DNA of 64,000 nucleotides from Polytrichum commune (taxonomy: Eukaryota; Streptophyta; Polytrichopsida; Polytrichales; Polytrichaceae). The translations under genes were made by a program, and so were the position numbers. A model generated the notes under the pieces. It did no database searches, had not been told where the DNA came from, and saw only the letters and a list, made by a program, of their open reading frames with translations. This document shows, in pieces, positions 11,801 to 25,240 of the stretch (its first letter is position 1; every line of letters begins with the position of its first letter). Where the stretch lies: positions 20,102,144-20,166,143 of the forward strand of contig OX485809.1 in the NCBI GenBank assembly GCA_950295325.1. The letters run 5' to 3'.

Positions 11801-14800
11801 AGAAAATTTGACTCCACAAGGTGCAGTCGAATAAAGTATGTGTCCTTTTCTCTTTAAGATATGTGTCCTTATGGTATGTTTGTTCTTTGATCCTCAATCA
11901 AACACACACAAATATAGGCATCCAATAAGGAGAAGTAACTGAATAACACCCGCATAGCTTACTAAATTTGCATTTAAGTTCAAATAGTAACACATACTTA
12001 GGTGCCAAATATCAAGATTATTATGCACATGGTAATAGTACAAGTAGTCATACTAAGCGGAATCCTTCAAAGTTTCTAAACCACCGGATTATTATACCAA
12101 TTGACTATATTATAGGTCCAATTTTAGATGGCCATGTAGTATAAAGTGTTCCTATTAGTATTCTAAGCAATAAACATTCATCACTTTGGCCAATATGTGT
12201 GTAAATAGAGATCCGGGGTTCACTTCTACTACTAGTATTCCCAAATAGTGTGGATATATTTGGGTGCTTTGTCCCATGGTACATAATTACGTGTTCGAGT
12301 CATCCATTGTAGCAAGTTGTGGTAATTCTAAATTTGCACTCATAGATAAAGAATATATATAATGAGATTGATACCTAACGGGAACTCGTACAAATGGTGT
12401 GGTATTGGTGGTGTTCACCTTGAGACCCGGATGTCCTTACGGGAGTTAAAGCACTTAAATGATGACCAAAAGTAAGTCCCTTGCCCTCAAGATTATTTCA
12501 CCCTTATACGTCATGGGTATGCCTTATTATTACTTATAAGTTGCAATTATTGGCACTGACTTTTTTAAGCTTTAGACTCAAAACTTTGTGTATTTAAAAT
12601 ATTGGGTTTGTATAATGTTTCTTTCTATATTTCTTTTTTTGAGACAAATGAAACAAGTTTTATTTCATTACCAACAAACAAACAAGGCCACCAACCAATC
12701 TAGCATACAAGATATGAATAATATGTTTGTGAACTTAATATAAATGAGTTTCAATGCTATGTTTATGATTGTTTTTGTTTCAATCTTGTTAAGTTTTGAG
12801 CTTAGTGTGAGTTGGTTTTAAGTAAAAAGTTTAGGGCTTCGCCAAGAGTAATTTATAGGTATGTGCGAAAAATTATAACTAATTCAAATGTAATTCATTG
12901 ATTGATATTACAATTGGTTCTCCTTAAATTGGTTGAAAGTGGTGCCGGTCATTGATTAAATACAGTTAAAAAAGTTAAAGAGACAAGAGTAAGGGCCAAA
13001 GCTTCATGTTATCTACATAAACTCATCCAAGTTAGGAAGGTGAAAATGTAGTGAACTATTCTATGACATGAACATGTTTATATTAAGACACATCAAATTC
13101 AGAGGTGACATCACAAACCCCTAATTAGTCTAATGGAGTCTGGTTGGAATGAATTGGACCTCAACATTACAAGGGGTTGTATTTACTTGAATCCATGAAG
13201 TTTACACAAAGCCCAAGCCAAAATAAGATTGAAGGTACCGAATAAGCATGTGTACATGGCTAAGAATACTAAAATGAGACATCTAGAATCTAGTATTACA
13301 GTCATAGTGCTATTTAGTGTCGGTTCAAGGTGGATTGCATTTCATTCATAAACTTGCAATTGGGTTAAAGAATGACCGCTCAAGGGCTCATATGACATAA
13401 GGTAGGCACACCCACAACCATTATCACACATTTAAAACCCTCCGAATGTAAGTTTGGTACATAATGTTGATTTTGGGTATATATATCTTACGCATGAATG
13501 ATAGATTCTCATTCAAATTACTATCAACGTAAATTGCTCAATAAGTGGGGTGGCTATTGAACTACCTAAATGACTCGAGGCAATGTGACCCCACCTTTTA
13601 GAATGGGAAAATAAACCTTCTCTTTCTCTTTTTAAAAACATTGTCACGTGTCACCGTGATTTCACGATTTGTTTTCATACACTGATTTTTTATTACTGTA
13701 AATATTTTCTTAGCAAATTATGGAATTCTTCATCAGATGTTTGGGGGTTCGTCCATGTTGGAAATCTGATGTGTTGGTTGTCTCCATATAAACCTAAAGG
13801 AATTTGCTGACCTTTGCAATGCCATCTCTTTGACATTTGAAAGGGCAAAAGAAGTGAGTTGCATTCCTATCTCCATTTGGTTGATGTCCTTTATACTGAT
13901 AATTTTTTCCCCCATGTATGTTTCTCAAGATGAATTTCTAGTGAGCTCAAATGTGCAAAATGTTGATCTTTTTTGTCCAAGAGTTGATGTGGTGCCAGAT
14001 TATAGGTTCATTATAGGGGTTTGTACAAGTCAAAGTTTTAACCATCACGCATACATGGTTGTCAGTGTCCAGGGAGAATTTTGGGCATAATTGGTCAAGA
14101 TCCTAGTGTTTCCAAGACCAACTGGTTATATGTTGACATCTTTCATTATTTCTTTGCTAAATTGAGGAAAATTGTAGAAATTTCTCTAAATGAATCAAAT
14201 TGAGGTAAAGTCCTTCTCTTCTTTCTTAAATCAAAACTATTGCACTTTGAGCTTCTTGTTTTCAATGTCTAATTTTTGCAAAGAGTTCAATATTAACACT
14301 TCATTTTGGTCCACACATGACATGACATGACATGACATCAGCAGTGCTGGCAAATTCCCTTTCATCATTTAAACAAATACAATTTTCTACTAAAATTGAA
14401 ATCTACAAAGTGTTTTTCTTGAAGGCAAACAAAGAGTAAGATTCAAATTCTCAAAAAGGTTCACTTATGCAGACACATACACATCAAGATTCCACCACAC
14501 AACTGTTGTCGTCCAAAAATCATCAAGCTCGTATTCTTCTTTATCATCTCCAAAATGCCCAAGTCGAATGCCTTGGCTGCCCAAATGCCTCCCTCCTAAA
14601 TGCAAAGCTTGCATATCTTCACTTCACCCAAAATCAAGATCATCCAGTTGCCCACCCACTAGAAAACCTATCCAATATTCATTGTCTCCGAAGTTTTGTA
14701 GATCCATAAGTGTAACATTCTCCCCACCACCCTCTTCATAATCTTCCCTATATGTTCCACATTGGCACATTGCACCTAGGTCTTGTACAATGTGTTTCTT

Positions 14801-17800
14801 GACTTCTTAAACTACCCGATTGCTACATAATTTGCCCAATCATATCATAAGCTTTGCATATGCAAGCAACTTTGGGAGATTATCCACGTCCCATGTATGA
14901 AATCATCTAGTTCAACATTACAATGTTGCACTTTGTCTTATTCCATAATGTCGCATGCTACACTAATTCTTTATTATCACACATCCATGTTAACACTATA
15001 GAAATCTGTAATATCACATGCACTTTGATTGCCACAGGTGTGATAATACAGAATTTAGAATGTATAAAGTGTACATACTACAACCAAAAGTGGTGATATC
15101 TATTTATGTGTAAATGTGGAATGTGGGACCACACCAAGCATGGCACTTCCTAATTATGAAGTTTTGTACCCATTTTACACCTGTTCCAAATACTATTGTT
15201 GACCTCATTTGATGTTTTTATATTGTTTAGTACGAGAAAATTTTGAGATTTTGTACTCTACAGTTCGACACGTGCATAAACGTTTTCATACTATTCATGC
15301 TGCAAAGTGTCACAACTTGGCGTCTTCAGGATTGCATTCATTCCAATGAATGTTATAGCTTAGTGATGATGCCAATTGGTGTTTTGGTTGTGAAAAAATA
15401 ACGTAAAAATTGATGTCATATCATCATTGAGTCCTTGAGTTTGAATATCTCAATGAGTATGTGTTCATGTGACTAACAATGCCAATGCATGTGAGCTTTT
15501 TGTGCACATATGAAGACAACTACATTCATCTTGGGTTAGAAATCAAGTCTCAAAATCTTAAAGCTTTGTCAATGCATCCGTATAGCAATCACAACAATAT
15601 AATATTTCTTCTATTTTGTTACTGTGTAGTTTGTATTTGATATAATGTGGAATGTTGATACATTAACGTGGAGCAACTTAATTGTACATATCAATCTAAT
15701 ACAACAGTATAATTATTTTAGAAAATCTTAGCAATTTGATGATGTAATTTTGAGACTTTAGGATACACATTCTAATGTGCTTATGCAACCCAAAAAGGTC
15801 TAGAAGTCCATGGACCTAGTAGAAACACCATATTAATATATTTGGATTGTAGAGTATAGACCCAACACTTACAAACGCTGAGATCATACAAATGATATTC
15901 TTATGACTATATAATAATAGGTTGGTTATGGATATTCGTGCCCAATCATAAATGTATGTATGTATGTACATTTTTGTGCATAGGCCAAACAATGATATGA
16001 TGTTGTACATGTGAGAACTATAATCTAAATGTACACTTTGGTACAATTACAACCTTGATTCTTACTTGAAGTTCAATAATTTGGTAGATTAATATTGTCA
16101 TTAATTAACCAACGTGTACAAGGGGTGATAATTGCACATACTTTAACATGTAGTTTATGAATCTAACATGTACTTAGAACAATAATTTGTGGGCACCACT
16201 TGTAGATCCTTACATACTTGTCGTCTTCTACAACACTCTTGAAAGTTATGGGTGATACTTAGTGCATAATTGTCCTAGCAAAGTCTCTAATAAGTACACT
16301 ATGCATGGAAGTTGTACATCTCATGTCTCTAATTTGCATGTAGATACTTGCAAGAGGTTTTCACACTTTCGGGTACAATAAATGTTCGTGACGTCTTAGC
16401 AAGTGCATATACTACCCATAGTTTGGAATATTAAACAAGGATTTCAATATCTAAGTCAACTTAGCATATGCAATTATTGTTGATGATGTATTAGCAAGTG
16501 TATAAAAGTGATTGACGTTTTGGATAAATTGGAAGTTAAGTGGTACTTTGTCGAGTCAATATGCACAATTATTGTTGATGCCCCAGGGGGTGTACTTTTC
16601 ATAACCCGTACGAGTATACGTGAGTGCACAATTGAGGAATTTAATTTGAACTTTCCTACACAACATATACATATGCTACATAAATTATAACTCATAGTTG
16701 TGTACATGTATGGAGGACCTGCATATAAACTCACAACGAACGTTAAATTGAACCCATATAGAATGTTGAATTGACTTACACATGAAGTGTTGACTACAAA
16801 ACATTACACCTGTGATTTCAAATAGTGTGGCGCACATGAATTCTAAGCATCCAAATAGTCGAATTCAATGTGGACCTTTTGTTAGTCCTATGATAACATT
16901 AATAACGCTAGAAATAAATCGGTGTGCACCAAGTGTTGAGAAGAAGGTAGATTGTGAAGCTAATCAGTGTATGCAGTCTTGTCTATTGAATGTTCATGTG
17001 GCACCACAATTTGATGTGCATCACACTAATTAGGGCTTTGTTATAACTAATTTGGATGTCCTAAATGAATGTGTAAATGCAAAGTGTCTTCTACATCTGT
17101 CATTGGGCACCACTACCACCATCAACATCAATGTGCATTAGACATTGCCACTTGTCATCAAAACCACCCCTTCGGTAATATTGAATTATGCCACGTCATG
17201 GACACACTAGGCCACTTATGACAAATGAACTGCTCTATCTATTATCTATACTAAAAATGTGTCTATATGCTTTAGGTAGGCTCTAGGTTGCTTGTCACAA
17301 ACTATTTTGTGACCAATGTAATTCTAGTTTGTTGTAGCCGTGCATATGAAATAATGTCCCGGGCCACCATGTACTCGTGTGCTCTATATGTTGTTGCCAT
17401 TACTCAACTATCCTGGAGCTTTGAAACAATGATTGTGTTGGACCCATGTTGTCCCGCCATGTAGGCCTCCCTATATCAATCATAACTCACCAATATGTAT
17501 AACTAAGAAGATGATTTGTCCCTTTTTTTCTTCTCCTTCCCATAACCCCCTTACCACACACCTGACTTACATACACGTAAAAATGCGGGAGTGTGTCTTC
17601 TAACTCATTTGTTGCATTAGTTTATTTCATAGCAGATTATTTTGGATATTTACAAAATCTTGAGGGATTAGGGTTAGTCAGCAAATGTGCCTAATTGTCT
17701 AGAGATTGAGCAATTTTGTGAGAAATACATCCATCCCACCCACCTTTTCACTAATGCATCCATGTCCATACATGTTTTCTAGCCCACTGCTCAATTCTAG

Positions 17801-17999
17801 CCCAGGGCATGGCATTGCGCTCCCCCCCCCCCCCCCCTTACACACACACACAACCATTCACAACCATTTGGGGAGCCTACTAGGGGAGGGGTGGTGCAAC
17901 AACCTCACCCTATGTGTACAGGTTGCATTGTGAACTAGTGTTAATCACCAAATGAACCTAACTGTGTAGAAATTATTCAGTTTGTTATTATTCTCCAAT
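8896..17999. other. AT-rich intergenic desert, no gene recognised
   Basis: About 9 kb with only short ORFs lacking recognisable domains, plausible codon use or splice-linked continuity. Visible simple sequence: a C-run at 8,925-8,942, (AT)n at 8,998-9,010, a CATGA pentamer run near 14,317-14,338, and a C-run followed by (AC)n at 17,821-17,850. A 142-codon minus-strand ORF at 9,630-10,058 is the longest, but I cannot assign it. Confidence 0.6.
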
Positions 18000-18358
18000 G
18001 TAGAGGCACCTATAACAATCACTTAAGAGATTCTACGCCAAATTTGGAGAAGTAGAAGGCAGTGCAAATCTTTCTTGTGTAGGAAGATAGAAATCGAGAG
18101 GACTATAGGTTTTTCGGTAATTTTATTCCTTAAACTAGAATCACGATGAATTTTTCAAGCCAAAAGTTGGTCCAAACATATTATCAATGTTTAGAGTTTG
18201 CCATAACCGCTCAGTCCTCCTCACTTTAGCACTCAAAACCAAGATATGTATCAAGGCACTATCGGTTCCAAGCACATCAAAATTCAATCCTTGCCTAATC
18301 AAATTCCAATACCCTATGGAATACTAACAGGGTCATGATCAAGACTAGGTGCCTCTAC
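18000..18358. mobile_element. MITE-like DNA element, 359 bp, copy 1
   Basis: The element opens GTAGAGGCACCTA (18,000-18,012) and closes with the exact reverse complement TAGGTGCCTCTAC (18,346-18,358), giving 13-bp perfect terminal inverted repeats. It has no coding capacity. A second, more worn copy lies at 37,990-38,346 in the same orientation and aligns over the whole length (shared AAAGTTGGTCC, TAGAGTTTGCCATAACCG). CAA occurs on both outer flanks but offset by one base on the left, so the target duplication and hence the superfamily are unsettled. Confidence 0.85.
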
Positions 18359-19461
18359 CAAAGATGTTTGGGGCATGCTACATTTCAATGTCATGCAAAT
18401 TTTCAAATTAATTGGGAATCATTTGCACATAGGGATGTTAAAAATTTCATGTTTAGGATATGCTACATGTAAACCAGGGAGGTGACAAATGTCAAAATTT
18501 GGTTCATGGACTGGTCCCACTGTAAACCAATTGAGAGCACACTCCCATATTTGAATTAATCCAAAAACTAAGTAACTTTGTTGAACCAAAAACATCCACA
18601 TGACAGATCATAGCAGACTTGAACATGAACGCGAGGAATAGTTAGGGGTTAACATCACAAAGAAAGAGTGTCCTTGGTATTAAGGACACCATTTGGCTCC
18701 ACAAATGGCATCATAGATCTCCCAGAGATGGAGCTGGGTCCAGTTGACATTGAGTCAGTCCTCAACCAATAAGGAACTTGTGTTTAGTATAAGATTAAAG
18801 CCGCTTCACATAGAGGCCAAGTTTGGAGTGAGTACACTATTCAACCTCTCCCACAAACCATATCCTGGTACAGAAACGGTACACATAATTACATTATTGT
18901 ACCTCATGTAGCATATTTGGTAGTTGGCTGTGAAGGTCAAATAATCAATTGGATGTTGGGAGAACCAACTGCTGAAAAACACAAGTTGTTTCCAGGAAAA
19001 TGTAACAAAGCATCACTTTGTAAATTACAAAGCACCTTACCACATGAAAGATGGGTCACAACTTAGATATGTAACACATGGACGCCCCTAACCGAGCACA
19101 ATGGGTTTTAGCATAATCCCAACTTAGGAATTCTGCAACAAACTAACAATCTGAGCCAAAAATATTTTGAGTGAACTCACAAAATCCACTCCCAAAAGCT
19201 AATCCAATGAGATAACTGACACATAATCGGCTCCCTCTAAGCACCCAATTTTGCCAAGATGTCTAAACTGACACTCGGACAGCATTGATGCAAGTGAAAG
19301 TGAAAGTGAAAGTGAAGTGAGTGGGGGTAAGCTAGCTTTAATTGAACAACTTATTTCATCAGTGCTTCATAGATACAGTAAGTATAAACAAGGAATAAGA
19401 AGCTCAGGTGTATGGCCAATTGTGATTGTTGTATACAAATGTGATGCTGAAGTACTTGCCT
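18359..19461. other. 3' flank of the CIR1-like gene
   Basis: No coding exon seen. The right part, nearest 19,461, should include the 3' untranslated region of the minus-strand CIR1-like gene. A short GTGAAA repeat lies at 19,300-19,320. Confidence 0.5.
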
Positions 19462-22400
19462 TTAATGTTCAGAAGACCCACGTCTTTGCTTCTGTCTGTG
19501 ATCCGTTTCTCTTTGTATTTTAAATCTGTCATGAAGTTCATCTAAAGTCGATCCTTGAACTCTCTTCTCCTCCCTGTCAACATCTCTATCTTTCTCCTTC
19601 CTGTGACAACTTCCTCGTGTCCCTCTTGACTTGTCATGCCTGCTATGAGATCTGCAACCATGTTGATGATCTTGACCCCTACTTTCTACAATAGTGTCAT
19701 CATCTACAACTTTAGAACTTTTCCTACTACTGATAATTCTAGAACCTGAAACAGTGTCTTTATTGTCAGGTACAGAGGATGTACCACTTGAGCTATCAGT
19801 ATGGCTCCTTCTGTGTCGGTGACCTTTATTTGACTTATGTGACTCAGATGTAGATCTCTTCTTGTCATGTTTATGACTTCGGTTTCTATGCCGGGATCTT
19901 TTTTCAGTTCTAGATTTTTCCTTACTGTCACTCTCATCACTGTCAGTAACGCTCCTTTGTTTCCGCTTCTTTCTTTTTTTCTTGCGATCTTCTTTCTTCC
20001 ATCTTCTTTCATCTACCCTCAATGCTGCAAGTTCCCTGCGCTGTTCCTCAGTAAGGGAGGCTAAAATGTTGGGCATTGCCAGATTGCCCCCTTCATCATC
20101 ATCACCATCACCACCTCCAGCAAGAAATCCTGAATACAATATTAAGGGTCCAGATTCTGTCATCCATCTCAAACCACATGCCTCAAACCGGACCAAACCT
20201 ACACTAATCTATTGAATCCACATAAAAACTTTGAAAAACCAGTCAACCAAGAACTTGAGGAACTCCAATTTACCTTCCAATCTAGGCTGGGTTGGGAATG
20301 GGATACCATTCCTCTGTATGCTACTTTAAATGATCCCTATTATCACATCACATACAAGTGGGTGGTGTCCCCGTTTCCCAACTTTAACTAAGGCTTGCCA
20401 CTTTATGTCTAGTTCCAATATCAATCTTCTTGATGTGAAGAGTACACCACACAATCCAGTGTGCTTGTAAAACTAAAGCAGGTCATATGCTGTACAGAGT
20501 CGTACCAAAGAAATTATGCAGAAAGCCACAATAACATGAAGCAAACATTTAGCCATTGCTGTGGTGACTGCATCCAAGTATTATTGAAATTACCAAATCG
20601 GTGATGGAGCTTATGTAGAATGTTGCAAAGAAAAAACACATTCAGGTTATCATGACGCTCACCTCCATATTCATCATAGATTTCCTCATCTGCAAGAATT
20701 TGCTGATTAGGGTCATCTTTTCTGAAGCCACCACGCGCTGGGCTCATAGCTCCAGGCTGCTGCTTCAGCTCCCACTTGAAAGGCTGCATATGCACTTCTA
20801 TTAGACAACCAAGGGGCCAGCATGCATCCTATGGTCAAACAAATTTCTTTCAAGCAAAAGATTAAATGCAAGATACTGCATCAGAAGACCTAAAATTAAG
20901 TCACAGCTTTAAATAAGACCATCTTTCAAAAGTCACCAGCTTAAACACTTGGGAGGTTTAAAAAGTAGCAGACCTCATCACTAGTAGCCTGTGCAATTAT
21001 GATGTTGAGTGGATCATTCCGTTTCAAGCGCTCAACCTCACTTGGTGTGATAACATCCTTAAGAGGACATTCACGATCTCCAGATTGATGCCCGAAAGCT
21101 CCACACTTTGCACATTTGACATTACGAATCTCAATTGCAAATGGCTTCACCCTTCCTGCAATACCAGTGTCCATCCTGCATAGAATAATAAGGTTAAAAC
21201 AATGCAAGCTGACATTGACTCCACATAGAGGCACACCTAAAGAGAAGACCTTTGTCTTCAGTTTCTGTCGAATACAAATATACAGCAGAGTTCCTAGAAA
21301 AATTAATATATTTTTTTTTTAAAATAATCCTCCCAATCATGTAGTCTGCAAGCACACAGGACAACGGACTTCCAACTATACCAAATTTCAACCAGGGTGT
21401 TGAAAATGGGGGAACTATACACCATGATCTCCTGAAGATGTACAAACTTTAAATCCAGAAGAACTACAGCCACATTCAGTTCAGAAACTTACTTGGGCGC
21501 ATCTTTCAAGGCTGGGAATTCTTCTTCTGTTGCTACATTCCGTCCAAAGACATCTTTCACTCGAGGCTTCCTTTTAACCTCTGCTTCACCTCCACCTGTT
21601 TCACTGCACAAGTAGCATAGGTTATCTACAAAAAGTTAATAACCTTGGAAAATGGTATCCACTTCTCTACATTCTTTGGATCTACACAAAGACTTGCACA
21701 ACCAGCATTGAGTCAGAATGATTTGTTTTCAAACTTTAGAATATTCAATGCCGAATTTAAAGATGCCACGTTAAGGATACATTATGACACAATGAAATTC
21801 TAATTGCCATCACAATCAGAGCATCTGTGAATATGAACTTGTTCACAAGTGTTTTTCAAATCATACTCCAAGAAATTGCTCAGATAGATACATTAACTGT
21901 TATTGAAAACTTTCCAGATGGAACCATCCAGAGACACAACTATATGCTCTCCAACTCTGAAGAAGTATACAAAGAGTATTACCAACAGTCTGGGTAAAGT
22001 ACCTCTGAGTAGCAACAGCAAGGGATGCATCTTGAGAAGAGCTAGGAGGTGCATCCAGACCTAACTTCTTCCTCTCATCTGCAATTTCAGCAGCTCGTGC
22101 ACTTTCCGCATTATAGCCAGGTGGACGCATATACATAAAACCCACTGCTTGCAATGCCTCCACCTGCATGGCACTTACTCCCATTAGCACCTCATTCAGA
22201 GATATTGCCAAAGAAGCAGCAATGAAATTAAATTGGTAGAAACAGTGCCTCAGCTATATAAACTCCTCCAATTGTCCTACAACATTAGCACTTGTGATTA
22301 CCACTGATGTTTGCAGTAATCCAGAATGACTTAAATTGATGCACTGACTTATCAAATTTATCTCAAAAAACCAATCCCACATTAGGTTAACCTCCTTCCT

Positions 22401-23906
22401 GTTTACACCCACCTCCAATCACCAAATAGCTTGACATTTACTTAGCTCGAAATGAGATATTAGCTTGAGACACTACCTCAACTATGATGACCAGTTCCAT
22501 AATATTCACGTAACTTTTTGATGGTCTACAGTTTCATTGGGCTCTTCATCACAGTGGAATGTGGAAAAGGTTGATACGCTTTGTGAGAGCCTTATTATTG
22601 CTAAAGATAGGTCACATTGAGTGGTAAGTAGAGAAAAGCATGAGAGGACAAAACACCTTCTCTTTCTCCCTTTTGGACATCTCTGCAGTCTGTCGAAAGA
22701 ATTCCTGCTCCTGTGCGAACTGAAAATGCCAAACAACCACCCTCAGAGTTTAGTACTCCACATGCTCACAAGAGAAAATAAATGCAATATGCTAACACCA
22801 GATGATGCAATGTGGTTAGACCAGCTGCACAAGTATATGCACTGACAAAATGGGGTGGCTTAAACTCAAGGCCTTAACCCGGATCCCATGGGAACTCCGA
22901 AGTTAAGCTGCCTAAGGATTTGATTGACCTTCCAGGCACTTGATTTCTGGTGCGCCCTACGACCTATGGTCTACCGAATCATAGTCAGGGCATTCGGATG
23001 AACTGGATTTTCGACCAACCATGTGGGAATCTAGGGGCTTGCCCATGGGGGTGATTAAGTGCAGGCCGTTGTCCGCACCCGCACGTGCACCTGTTCAAGG
23101 TGTTCCCCTTTGAAAGGAGGCATCCTTCTTTGACCGAGCTTCTAATTTCATGCCCATTCAGGAATTACATATAGACGAAGACCAACACGAAACATCATCA
23201 TTCGAGTCGAATAGTTGTTGCACCCTATCACCCATGGTCCACCCAATCATAGTAGGGGGTAATCAGGTGCACAAGATATTTTCAACCAACCCATGTGGAA
23301 CCTAGAGGTTTGCCCTTGGGGAGACTAGGTGAAGCTGGCTTGTCTGCACCTGTTCAAGGTGTTCACTTTTGAAAGGAAGTTGTAGTCTTCCGAGGGCTCT
23401 AATTCACGGGCTCTAATGCCCATTTCGGGTTCTTAGACCAACACAAAGATGAAGCAACAGCATAATTCGTGCCGGTGATCATCGGAATCATCATCGGAAT
23501 CATCTGTTCGTATTGACATCAATGCACCTCAAATATTTTGCGCAGGTGACAACATGGGAGTCATCTCTTCTTCTTGACGTCAGGCACCTCAATTGTAGTG
23601 ATCGACCCAAAAGAATAACACGAAAATCCGAGAGCGTCAAGCATTCCACAACAATGTGGCCGAAGTAGATTTGCACACAGAATTTGCCAACGAAGAATAC
23701 AAGAAAGGCAAGCACGTCGGATCCAATACCTCTCGGGCCACTTCGTCGGCTTTGCGGTCCTTCTGCGCAGTTTGCTGCTCGGCAATCCATTTGCGACGCT
23801 GATTGGGATATGAAAGCGGATGCCATGGCTTCTGATTAAGATATGAATGGCTCCACGCTGTACCCGACTTCTGCTTATACTCTACTTCCGCCTTAGTGTC
23901 CTTCAT
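19462..23906 (-). CDS. CIR1: CIR1-like protein (CBF1/RBPJ-interacting corepressor family, splicing-associated)
   Basis: I build seven coding exons: 23730-23906, 22657-22719, 22003-22163, 21493-21603, 20974-21175, 20663-20783, 19462-20129. They total 1,503 nt (500 aa), all GT-AG and in frame. An in-frame TGA four codons upstream supports the ATG at 23,906. The N-terminal CIR domain shows KPWHPLSYPNQRRKWIAEQQ (27-46) and FAQEQEFFRQTAEMSK. Next come GFMYMRPPGYNAES (about 88-101) and a CCHC zinc knuckle CAKCGAFGHQSGDREC (192-207) preceded by IRNVK, matching the animal CIR1 order. A C-terminal half rich in K, R, S and D with RS-like runs follows LTEEQRRELAALR. Animal CIR1 is a nuclear protein linked to transcriptional repression and to splicing; a nuclear RNA-processing role here is inferred. 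Intron 1 (22,720-23,729) hosts a 5S-headed repeat. A telo-box lies 380 bp upstream. Confidence 0.93.
22853..23475 (+). mobile_element. 5S-rRNA-headed retroelement, copy A plus headless tandem copy B
   Basis: Copy A starts exactly where a 5S rRNA would (GGGTGG, 22,853) and carries CGGATCCCATGGGAACTCCG then AAGTTAAGC, the conserved core of 5S rRNA. The head ends GGTGCGCCC at 22,957. An unrelated tail follows (ATGGTCTACCGAATCATAGT, GGGGCTTGCCC, CACCTGTTCAAGGTGTTC) to about 23,210. Copy B (23,214-23,475) starts at GTTGCACCC, the 5S 3' terminus, and repeats the tail. It sits in intron 1 of the CIR1-like gene, antisense to it. The family could be a SINE3-type (5S-derived) SINE or a decayed Cassandra-type TRIM. 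The shared start at the 5S 5' end favours the SINE. Old, worn copies. Confidence 0.75.
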
Positions 23907-24399
23907 TTCTCCTTCACCTCAAACCTCCAACCCCAAACCCCAAAACCCTCGTCACTTCGCTCAACAACAACAGCTGACATGTACAAAAGCTTCCGCAGCA
24001 TCACAACATCCTCCTTGTAGCTCCTCCGGGTACATCGATGCACAAAACACCCCAACTTACCGATACGCTACTCATCCTGTTACTAATCAACTAAACCAAT
24101 CCATCCAACCCTAGCCATGGCAGAGCACTCCTTTTGTAAGTCTTGCGGGTCAATCAACACATAAAGTAGCCTCCTAATGCACCAACAAGATGCTCCTGCT
24201 GCTGATAATACATTCCCGAATAGGTATCTGGAATGCTTCTGTGTGAATTGGGAGGAATCGTGGGCGATGATGAGTCCTCAAGAATTAGGGTTTCCTGTAT
24301 GATGAAATTCGGAACATGGAGAGAAACCCACATTGAGCTTTTTGTGTCCTTGGAGCTCTTGTGGGTGTCTTAAGAGTATGTCCTACAATCCCAGTAAAA
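23907..24399 (-). promoter_or_regulatory. Upstream region of the CIR1-like gene
   Basis: No coding exon. On the gene's strand this is its 5' untranslated region and proximal promoter. It contains a telo-box (24,285-24,293) and then meets the 135-bp satellite array at about 24,400. Confidence 0.5.
24285..24293 (-). promoter_or_regulatory. Telo-box (AAACCCTAA)
   Basis: The plus strand reads TTAGGGTTT, so in the CIR1-like gene's orientation it is AAACCCTAA, 379 bp before the ATG. Telo-boxes are known in plant promoters of translation and RNA-processing genes. That this one acts is inferred from position only. Confidence 0.4.
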
Positions 24400-25240
24400 T
24401 GACTTTACTAGTATGGGCCCATGCCATCTTGGCCCTTTGCCCATGTACATATGACACAACACTCCCCCCACCTTTTCACAACGGTGGGGAACGGTGTGTT
24501 AATGGCCTCACCACCACCACCACATTATTCATTATATATAGACTAGGACGAGTCCATGTAGTCCCAGCCCTTTGCACTTGTATATATGACACATCACTCC
24601 CCCCACCTTTTCACAACAGTGGGAACGGTGTGTTGACGGCCACGCCACCACCACCACGTTATTCATTATATATAAATTAGTACGAGCCCATGTAGTCCCA
24701 GCCCTTTGCACTTGTATATATGACACATCACTCCCCCCACCTTTTCACAACAGTGGGGAATGGTGTGTTCACGGCCACGCCATCACCATCACGTTATTCA
24801 TTATATATAAATTAGTACAAGCCCATGTAGTCCCAGCCCTTTGCACTTGTATATATGACACATCACTCCCCCCACCTTTTCACAACAGTGGGGAACGGTG
24901 TGTTGACGGCCTCGCCACCACCAACACGTTATTCATTGTATATAGACTAGTACGAGCCCATGCAGTCCCAGCCCTCTACACTTGTATATATGACACATCA
25001 CTCCCCCCACCTTTTCGCAACAGTGAGGAACGGTGTGTTCACGGCCTCGCCACCACCACCATGTTATTCATTGTATATAGACTAGTACGAGCCCATGCAG
25101 TCCCAACCCTTTGCACTTGTACATATGACACATCATTCCCCCACTTCTCCAAAACAATGAAGAACAATAAAAAAAAAACTCACAAGAAACAGCGGGGTGA
25201 TGGCCACACAACCATCACCATCACCACGTTCACCATTGTA
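24400..25240. repeat. 135-bp satellite array, about six units
   Basis: The word (C)AGCCCTTTGCAC starts at about 24,430, then 24,565, 24,699, 24,834, 24,969 and 25,104, a steady 134-135-bp period. Each unit holds TATATATGACACATCACTCC, a CCCCCCACCTTTTCACAAC block and a CCA-triplet stretch (CCACCACCACCAC). Inner units are close to identical, while the first and last are more diverged, as expected from unequal exchange. ORFs reading through it (for example 24,333-24,680) are by-products of the period being a multiple of three. Confidence 0.92.

Noticed and set aside
22853-22957. Functional 5S rRNA gene
   Set aside because: The 5S similarity is partial and is followed by a repeat tail shared with other copies, so it is an element head rather than an rRNA gene.
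24333-24680. 115-codon ORF and its antisense partner over the satellite
   Set aside because: They follow the 135-bp period (a multiple of three) and have no domain; the repeat explains them.
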